DNA from: Candidatus Moranbacteria bacterium UBA2206
Lineage (GTDB): Bacteria; Patescibacteriota; Minisyncoccia; Moranbacterales; UBA2206
Reading direction: 5' to 3'
DNA length: 6,296 nt
NCBI GenBank assembly: GCA_002328565.1
Contig: DCUU01000040.1
Location: 1 to 6,296, forward strand
Below are positions 1 to 4,118 of this stretch, piece after piece. Under the pieces are notes generated by a model. That model saw only the letters and a list, made by a program, of their open reading frames with translations, ran no database searches and was not told where the DNA came from. Each line of letters starts with the position of its first letter. The stretch's first letter is position 1. Both the position numbers and the translations under genes were made by a program.

Positions 1-2
1 GT

Positions 3-1037
3 GCGGTGCCGATTGGAGAGGGAAGTGGAATGGAGGAGATAAAAGAGTTGGCCGTTAAGAGTGAATTTATTGACGCCGAAAACAAGGGAAAGGTTTCAGA
101 AAATTTTGAAATAGGGAATCAATATATTGATTATGTGGCGGGATTTTTTAACAAAGATTGGAAAAAGTCCGCCCAAGGCGGATCCGCCTTGGGCGGAAAA
201 AAGATTGTAGTTGATTTTGGAAATGGTATGGGAGCAGTGGAAAAAGGAGTGTTTGAAAAATTTCCGGAAAATCTGGAAGTTGATTATTTATTCGAAGAAT
301 TAGATGGTAACTTTCCCAATCATGAAGCCAACCCTTTGAAAGTGGAAACATTGGAAGTTTTGCAAAAAACAGTTCTGGAAAAAAATGCAGATCTGGGAAT
401 TTCCTATGACGGCGATGCCGACCGCGTGGGGTTTGTCGACGAAAAAGGGGAGGCAGTGCCAATGGACTATCTTATCGCGCTCTTAGCTAAAGAGGTTCTC
501 AAAAAAAATCCGGGCAGTTTAATTTTAATGGATCTTCGCAGTTCCAATGCAGTCAAAGAAGTAATTGAAGAAGCGGGCGGGGAAGTTAATCGTTGTCGAG
601 TGGGGCATTCTTTGATCAAAAAACAAATGCGCGCAGAGGGCGCAATTTTTGCTGGTGAACTTTCTGGACATTATTTTTTTGAAGCTAATTCTAAAGCAGA
701 GATGGCAACATTGGCAGTTTTGATGCTTCTTAATCTTATGAATGAAACTGGCCAAAAAATGTCAGAGCTAGTTCATGATCTCAAAAGATATTTTCACTCT
801 GGAGAAATAAATTCTGAAGTGGAAGACAAGGAAGCTGTGATGAATAAATTAAAAGAAAAATATTCAAACGGAAAATTGGACACGCTAGATGGAATTAGAA
901 TCGATTTTTCTGATTGGTGGTTTAGCGTTCGCGCCTCAAACACCGAACCAGTTCTTCGTCTTAATCTTGAAGCTAAGACGAAAGAATTGATGGAGGAGAA
1001 GAGAGAAGAAGTGTTGGGGATGATTAGATTAAAATAA
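3..1037 (+). CDS. Phosphomannomutase/phosphoglucomutase (ManB/AlgC type), 5'-truncated by window edge
   Basis: Alpha-D-phosphohexomutase, a cytoplasmic enzyme that interconverts hexose 6-phosphate and 1-phosphate (mannose and/or glucose) to supply sugar nucleotides for surface polysaccharides. The frame is open to the left edge (first full codon at 3), so the GTG at 6 is internal; the entry AVPIGEGSGMEEI is typical of the end of domain 1. Counting the Val at 6 as residue 1, I see the start of domain 2 (KIVVDFGNGMGA, about 66-77), the metal-binding DGDADR loop (135-140), RVGHSLIK (198-205), the sugar-binding GELSGH loop (217-222) and the phosphate-binding RASNTEP loop of domain 4 (309-315). 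About 100 N-terminal residues with the phosphoserine loop lie outside the window. Oddity: residues 55-64 (SAQGGSALGG) are encoded by a perfect palindrome and look inserted just before domain 2. Substrate preference cannot be read from sequence. The stop is TAA, with no terminator before the next gene. Confidence 0.93.
   Translation, partial: AVPIGEGSGMEEIKELAVKSEFIDAENKGKVSENFEIGNQYIDYVAGFFNKDWKKSAQGGSALGGKKIVVDFGNGMGAVEKGVFEKFPENLEVDYLFEELDGNFPNHEANPLKVETLEVLQKTVLEKNADLGISYDGDADRVGFVDEKGEAVPMDYLIALLAKEVLKKNPGSLILMDLRSSNAVKEVIEEAGGEVNRCRVGHSLIKKQMRAEGAIFAGELSGHYFFEANSKAEMATLAVLMLLNLMNETGQKMSELVHDLKRYFHSGEINSEVEDKEAVMNKLKEKYSNGKLDTLDGIRIDFSDWWFSVRASNTEPVLRLNLEAKTKELMEEKREEVLGMIRLK
168..197. 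repeat. 30-bp perfect palindrome inserted in frame in the mutase gene
   Basis: Each half is 15 bp (TCCGCCCAAGGCGGA and its reverse complement), with the dyad centre between 182 and 183 at a GGATCC. It begins and ends exactly on codon boundaries and adds ten codons (SAQGGSALGG) between the KDWKK segment and the KKIVVDFGNG strand, where family members normally run through without such a segment. It is GC-rich in an AT-rich gene. The design resembles Rickettsia palindromic elements, which also insert in frame in coding genes; the identity of this repeat family is not known to me. Confidence 0.85.
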
Positions 1038-1087
1038 ACCCTTGCATTTATGAAAAAAAAGTTTAAGATAGAAGATAGATATTTAAT

Positions 1088-1093
1088 TAAGAT
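1088..1093 (+). promoter_or_regulatory. Putative -10 element of the pilin gene (leaderless geometry)
   Basis: TAAGAT (4/6 match to TATAAT) ends 6 nt before the ATG at 1100, the same spacing as the -10 hexamers of the CBS gene and trpS. No clear -35 lies 16-18 nt upstream. An alternative is TTGCAT (1042-1047) with 16 nt to a second TAAGAT (1064-1069), giving a leader of about 25 nt. No Shine-Dalgarno sequence precedes the start. Confidence 0.35.
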
Positions 1094-1099
1094 TATATA

Positions 1100-1570
1100 A
1101 TGAATAGAAACAAAGAAGGCTTCACTATTTTAGAAATTTTGATAATCGTAGCTATTATTGGGATTTTGGTAAGTGTTGTACTTATCAGTTTGATGGGCGG
1201 TAAGAATAATGCTCAGGATAATTCTGCCTTCACTTCTTTTAAGAGTTTGGCGGCTCCAGCTTATATGTGCATGATGGGTGGTGGCAACTTAACTCTGCCA
1301 GTAGCTAACAATAGTATTTGCAATCCTTCGGGCATTGTACCAAATTCAAACTGGCCTGAATTTACTAGAACTGGTTGGGCGTATGCCGGGGGTGGTTTTT
1401 TTTGGTGCAATCCTTTGTATAATGGGGGGACTCCACCGACTTCTTGTGGTGTTTATAATAACGGATCTTGTGGAGGAAACAATGATGTGGGTTATTTTTG
1501 TTTTGGAATGACAAAAGATGGAAAAACAATTTGGTGTACAACTGAAGGTTGCCGAAAAACAGGTTTTTAA
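1100..1570 (+). CDS. Type IV pilin-like protein with prepilin cleavage motif, Cys-rich
   Basis: A 156-residue type IV pilin or pseudopilin, expected to be inserted in the membrane, cleaved by prepilin peptidase (PilD) and assembled into a pilus or pseudopilus. The N-terminus is MNRNKEG followed by FTILEILIIVAIIGIL: Gly at -1 (residue 7), Phe at +1, the conserved Glu at +5 (residue 12) and a hydrophobic helix to about residue 32. The rest is a Gly/Asn-rich globular domain with eight Cys (57, 74, 103, 116, 124, 134, 146, 151), enough for four disulfides. ATG is chosen because it gives the standard short basic leader. The gene lies 62 nt after the mutase on the same strand and ends in a hairpin terminator. 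Major pilin, minor pilin and secretion pseudopilin cannot be told apart, as no pil assembly genes are in the window. Confidence 0.88.
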   Translation: MNRNKEGFTILEILIIVAIIGILVSVVLISLMGGKNNAQDNSAFTSFKSLAAPAYMCMMGGGNLTLPVANNSICNPSGIVPNSNWPEFTRTGWAYAGGGFFWCNPLYNGGTPPTSCGVYNNGSCGGNNDVGYFCFGMTKDGKTIWCTTEGCRKTGF

Positions 1571-1594
1571 AATTGCATGATAACTTGAAAATAT

Positions 1595-1620
1595 AAAAAC
1601 ACCCATGGGCGGGTGTTTTT
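1595..1620 (+). terminator. Bidirectional intrinsic terminator between convergent genes
   Basis: Inverted repeat AAAAACACCC (1595-1604), six-base loop, GGGTGTTTTT (1611-1620). The stem ends in T5 on the + strand and, by symmetry, in T5 on the minus strand. It sits 24 nt after the pilin stop and 26 nt after the CBS gene stop on the other strand, so it can serve both. Confidence 0.85.
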
Positions 1621-1646
1621 GGTTGAGCTAAATTTTCAAAAAATTT

Positions 1647-2474
1647 TCATTGGCAAGGGCGTACAGTTTCTGGCTTTTCTCCTCCCTCGCAATTTTTAGG
1701 TAATTTTTCCGTTACTTTACGAATCTGCGTTCCATCAGTGTTGCAAGCGCTCCAGTTAGAATAAACAAACTGTTGACACTCAATAGGGTAGACGCTTTTT
1801 TGTTCAATTTCGCAACTTACTTTTGAGTTGCGATTGGCGATTAGCAATGCAATCAAGCCAAGTAGAGCGACTATGGAGATAAAAAGAATTCCTTTCCAAG
1901 TCCGCACTTGTTTTTTGCTTACTAGAACAATTTTATCATCCCAAATATAATTAATGTCTGAAGCGAGTTTTTTAAGTTTTTCTTGCTTGCTTCTTATGGC
2001 CTGAGACATTTCTCTGGAACCTTTTTTGACAATCCCAAGAATGTCGGAAAGAGTGACAATGCCCAAAATCTTTCCCTCATCGCTAACTACCGGGAAAGTG
2101 GTAAACTTTGTCTTTTTTATAGTTTCCATCATTTGATCAACGCCAGTTTCTGGTGAAACCGTGATACAATTCTCGCTCATTATGTCGGAAGCCTTGAGGA
2201 GGGATAATTTTTCAATTTTCTGTTTTATATCTTCTGGCAAATTACGCCCATCTTTTTTTTCTTGTAGAAATTTTATATAGGAAGGTAAAAATAGATTACT
2301 GAAATCTTTCAGGAAAAAATCATCTTCAGTTATGATTCCGACTACTTCGTTCTCCTTGTTGATGACTGGAATGCCGTGGAAGCGATTAGAAAAAATTAAA
2401 TACGACACTTCTAATAAATTAGTGTCGGGATAAACGGTAATTGCTGAAAAAGCCATGATTTCTTTTATTTTCAT
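1647..2474 (-). CDS. CBS-pair protein with one transmembrane helix and external TSP1-like Cys domain
   Basis: A 275-residue protein of unknown specific role. Residues 1-55 (MKIKEIM..., HGIPVINKENEVVGIITEDDF) and about 93-150 (KASDIMSENCITVSPE..., FPVVSDEGKILGIVTLSDIL) are two CBS motifs, a pair that in other proteins binds adenosyl ligands. They are separated by a charged helix (about 64-92). A basic stretch (K187, K188, R191, K194) precedes a single hydrophobic helix (about 195-214), predicting CBS inside and the C-terminus outside. The outer 60 residues hold five Cys (221, 233, 244, 262, 274) and a WSAC...GTQIRKV...NCEGG...ETVRPC pattern like a short thrombospondin type-1 repeat. I chose the ATG at 2474 over the in-frame TTG at 2501, because it starts the CBS fold directly, is ATG, and lies 6 nt after a -10 element that the longer form would place inside the gene. 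The stop is TGA. Function could be ligand-gated control of a surface partner; no partner gene is visible. Confidence 0.85.
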   Translation of the reverse strand: MKIKEIMAFSAITVYPDTNLLEVSYLIFSNRFHGIPVINKENEVVGIITEDDFFLKDFSNLFLPSYIKFLQEKKDGRNLPEDIKQKIEKLSLLKASDIMSENCITVSPETGVDQMMETIKKTKFTTFPVVSDEGKILGIVTLSDILGIVKKGSREMSQAIRSKQEKLKKLASDINYIWDDKIVLVSKKQVRTWKGILFISIVALLGLIALLIANRNSKVSCEIEQKSVYPIECQQFVYSNWSACNTDGTQIRKVTEKLPKNCEGGEKPETVRPCQ

Positions 2475-2480
2475 AATTTT

Positions 2481-2509
2481 ATTATGTACGAAATTTTGCA
2501 AAATTGCAA
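2481..2509 (-). promoter_or_regulatory. Promoter of the CBS-TM gene (probably leaderless)
   Basis: On the minus strand TTGCAA (2509-2504), 17-nt spacer, CATAAT (2486-2481). The -10 ends 6 nt before the ATG at 2474, placing transcription start at or within a base or two of the start codon. No Shine-Dalgarno sequence is present. Confidence 0.6.
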
Positions 2510-2531
2510 GAATTGCGCATTATTATATTAT

Positions 2532-3515
2532 TTAAATTATAAACCCAATTTTCTTCTTCACTTCTTCCAATTTTTTCTTGGCAATCGGGCGGACTTTTTT
2601 GGCGCCGGCTTCGAGGATTTGCAGAACTTTTTCGTCAGTTAGATCGGCGATTTTTTGTTGGAGGGGCGTCAGGAAATTGATGACAACATCGGCGAGGTCG
2701 TTTTTGAAATTGGAATATCCCTTGCTGACATATTTCTTTTCAATTTCTTTGGGTGAAATTTCCGAGAGCAAAGAGTAGATATTTATTAAGTTTTTCAAGG
2801 CCGGTTTTTCATCAGAATAAACTATTTCGGAGCCTGAATCCGTCACGGCTTTTTTGATTTTCCTTCTGACAGTTTCTTCATCATCACTCAGGGCAATGTA
2901 GTTATATTCGGACTTAGCGGACTTTGACATTTTTTTGCTTGGGTCGTCGAGTCCCATAATGTTTTCACTGGTCTCGGTTGTGTAGGCTTTTGGAATGACA
3001 AAAGTTTCGCCAAATTTTTTGTTGAATCTTTCGGCAAGTGTTCTTGTGAGTTCGACATGTTGTTTTTGGTCTTTGCCAACCGGAACAAGTTCGGTGTCAT
3101 ATAAAATTATATCCGCTGCCATAAGAACTGGATAATCAAAAAGTCCGACGGCCGATGATTCCTTGCCATTTTTTTGTGTTTTGTCTTTGAATTGTGTCAT
3201 TTTTTCCAGTTCTGGAATTTTTGCAATTGTGTTTAGAATCCAACAAAGTTCAGCGTGTTCACTTATTTGTGATTGAATGAAGAGTGTGGATTTTTTTGGG
3301 TCGATACCAGAAGCCAAATAAACTTTGGCAACTTCGATGGTTCTTCGACGAAGCTCGGCGGGATCTTGGGGGACTGTGATGGCGTGCATGTCCACCACGC
3401 AAAAAATTGACTCGTACTCATCTTGAAGTTTAACCCAATTCTTGATGGCTCCCAAATAGTTGCCCAAATGAAGATTGCCTGACGGCTGAATGCCGGAGAA
3501 GATACGTTTTTTCAT
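2532..3515 (-). CDS. trpS: Tryptophanyl-tRNA synthetase
   Basis: Class I aminoacyl-tRNA synthetase that charges tRNA-Trp with tryptophan in the cytoplasm. Its 327 residues are the usual size for a compact bacterial TrpRS. Signatures: the HIGH-type motif PSGNLHLGNY (11-20), VVDMHAIT (40-47), YPVLMAADIILY (128-139), the GKDQKQHVE segment (147-155) and the KMSKS loop (195-199). The C-terminal helical region with KVRPIAKKKLEEV is also typical. The start is ATG, giving the canonical MKKRIFSGIQPSG N-terminus. No Shine-Dalgarno precedes it; a perfect TATAAT ends 6 nt upstream, suggesting a leaderless message. The CBS-TM gene starts 57 nt downstream on the same strand with its own promoter, and I see no terminator between them, so some read-through is likely. 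Stop TAA. Nothing looks degraded. Confidence 0.97.
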   Translation of the reverse strand: MKKRIFSGIQPSGNLHLGNYLGAIKNWVKLQDEYESIFCVVDMHAITVPQDPAELRRRTIEVAKVYLASGIDPKKSTLFIQSQISEHAELCWILNTIAKIPELEKMTQFKDKTQKNGKESSAVGLFDYPVLMAADIILYDTELVPVGKDQKQHVELTRTLAERFNKKFGETFVIPKAYTTETSENIMGLDDPSKKMSKSAKSEYNYIALSDDEETVRRKIKKAVTDSGSEIVYSDEKPALKNLINIYSLLSEISPKEIEKKYVSKGYSNFKNDLADVVINFLTPLQQKIADLTDEKVLQILEAGAKKVRPIAKKKLEEVKKKIGFII

Positions 3516-3521
3516 AATAAT

Positions 3522-3527
3522 ATTATA
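3522..3527 (-). promoter_or_regulatory. -10 element of trpS (leaderless geometry)
   Basis: A perfect TATAAT on the minus strand (3527-3522) ends 6 nt before the trpS ATG. No convincing -35 is seen 16-18 nt upstream, where the sequence is AT-rich. The expected transcription start coincides with the start codon. Confidence 0.5.
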
Positions 3528-3614
3528 GTATTTAACCTAAGTTTAGTATATAAAAAAAGACACAATATGTCCACTTCATCTTACTTTTTCTTTCGAGCCA
3601 AGAAAATACTCCAC

Positions 3615-3642
3615 TAACTTTTCTTGGCGCCAAGAAAAGTTA
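3615..3642. repeat. 28-bp perfect palindrome, left part of the foldback element
   Basis: Each half is TAACTTTTCTTGGC followed by its exact complement, with no loop (dyad centre at GGCGCC). It is similar in layout to the near-palindrome at 3971-4002 at the other end of the element (CTTTTCTT/AAGAAAAG against CTTTCTTTTT/AAAAAGAAAG), suggesting related terminal modules. Confidence 0.85.
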
Positions 3643-3657
3643 CAAAAGAAGCGCCGG

Positions 3658-3797
3658 CCCGTGCTTGCGCTGTCAGAATTTCTAATCTCATTTGCTAAAA
3701 TTTATAACTCAGCCCGACCAAATGCGTCGGGCCTCAAACAGAATAAATTTCTTAACGCTCATTCGATTGAAATTCTGAAACGCGCGGCGCAATGGGC
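3658..3797. repeat. Nested GC-rich foldback within the composite element
   Basis: Paired arms, from outside inward: GCCC (3658-3661) with GGGC (3794-3797); TTGCGC (3665-3670) with GCGCAA (3787-3792); TCAGAATTTC (3673-3682) with GAAATTCTGA (3769-3778); an imperfect AAATTTAT/ATAAATTT region; and a central hairpin GCCCGAC (3712-3718), seven-base loop, GTCGGGC (3726-3732). The arms are imperfect but collinear, so the segment can form one long stem of about 140 nt in single-stranded DNA or RNA. Confidence 0.65.
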
Positions 3798-3826
3798 GGA
3801 TTAAAAAATTCGTTTTACATGTTAAT

Positions 3827-3956
3827 CCACCCCATAAAATAAAGAAACATAAATTGAGATTTTAGCGCGTTAAAAATTTACTCATTCTGCGACTAAGGGG
3901 AGTTAGTAAATTTAGCGATAAAATCGAAAATTTATTTCTTTATTTTATTAGGGTGG
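3827..3956. repeat. Long AT-rich imperfect inverted repeat within the composite element
   Basis: The left arm (3827-3882) starts CCACCC and carries ATAAAATAAAGAAA, ATTTTAGCG and AAATTTACT. The right arm (3905-3956), read on the minus strand, gives CCACCC, ATAAAATAAAGAAA, ATTTTATCG and AAATTTACT in the same order with small gaps. The unpaired apex is about 22 nt (3883-3904). Confidence 0.7.
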
Positions 3957-3970
3957 CCTTTTTTCTTTCT

Positions 3971-4002
3971 GCCACTTTCTTTTTGGGCAAAAAGAAAGTG
4001 GC
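3971..4002. repeat. 15-bp stem near-palindrome at the right end of the foldback element
   Basis: GCCACTTTCTTTTTG (3971-3985), two-base gap GG, then the exact complement (3988-4002). Together with the palindrome at 3615-3642 it brackets the element's core. Confidence 0.8.
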
Positions 4003-4026
4003 GCGGAGTTTCTCGTGGGGAGAAAG

Positions 4027-4049
4027 AATATGTATTATAATATGTATTA
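4027..4049. repeat. Two-copy 11-bp direct repeat containing TATAAT
   Basis: AATATGTATTA occurs at 4027-4037 and again at 4039-4049. TATAAT is present on both strands around the junction (minus 4039-4034, plus 4036-4041). On the minus strand it lies just downstream of the rnj terminator and could start transcription through the foldback region toward trpS, but no -35 is evident. Confidence 0.4.
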
Positions 4050-4050
4050 A

Positions 4051-4076
4051 AAAAACGAGCATCACTGCTCGTTTTT
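4051..4076 (-). terminator. Intrinsic terminator of rnj
   Basis: AAAAACGAGCA (4051-4061), loop TCAC, TGCTCGTTTTT (4066-4076). On the minus strand the stem is followed by a run of seven T (4055-4049), a strong Rho-independent terminator 43 nt beyond the rnj stop codon. By symmetry it may also stop + strand transcripts. Confidence 0.88.
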
Positions 4077-4082
4077 CCTAAA

Positions 4083-4116
4083 AGCTAGTAGCTAAAAGCT
4101 ATAAGCTATAAGCTAT
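4083..4116. repeat. Five-copy degenerate heptamer tandem repeat (AGCTNNN)
   Basis: AGCT recurs at an exact 7-bp period at 4083, 4090, 4097, 4104 and 4111, with spacers agt, aaa, ata and ata. It lies between the rnj stop codon (4119-4121) and its terminator, so it is transcribed as 3' UTR. Each unit carries the self-complementary AGCT. Confidence 0.75.
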
Positions 4117-4118
4117 CC

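Larger units (their letters stand above)
3588..4028. repeat. Composite foldback element filling the trpS-rnj intergenic region
   Basis: There is no gene in this stretch. The ends are inverted relatives: TTCTTTC...GAAAATACTCC (3588-3612) on the left, and TTCTTTC...GAGAAACTCC read inward on the minus strand from 4028 to 4005. Inside, in order: a 28-bp perfect palindrome (3615-3642); a nested GC-rich foldback (3658-3797); a hairpin GGATTAA/TTAATCC (3798-3804 with 3822-3828); a long imperfect AT-rich inverted repeat (3827-3882 with 3905-3956); and a 15-bp-stem near-palindrome (3971-4002). Nearly every base can pair with another part of the element. It encodes no plausible protein. It resembles a dispersed non-coding repeat or foldback mobile element; a structured RNA is the alternative. 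Confidence 0.7.

Noticed and set aside
148..462. Minus-strand open frame of 104 codons
   Set aside because: It lies wholly within the mutase gene on the opposite strand; the + strand frame has clear family motifs and this one has none.
1346..1606. Minus-strand open frame opposite the pilin
   Set aside because: It runs through the terminator hairpin and has no recognisable domain; the pilin frame has a clear prepilin motif.
2475..2501. TTG start nine codons upstream in the CBS-TM gene
   Set aside because: It would place the -10 element inside the coding region and adds residues before the natural CBS start; the ATG at 2474 fits better.
3660..3740. tRNA or other standard RNA gene in the foldback
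   Set aside because: No cloverleaf, T-loop or anticodon arm can be drawn; the pairing is one nested stem rather than a tRNA-like fold.
4083..4116. Possible CRISPR fragment
   Set aside because: The period is only 7 bp with no unique spacers and no cas genes; it is a simple tandem repeat.
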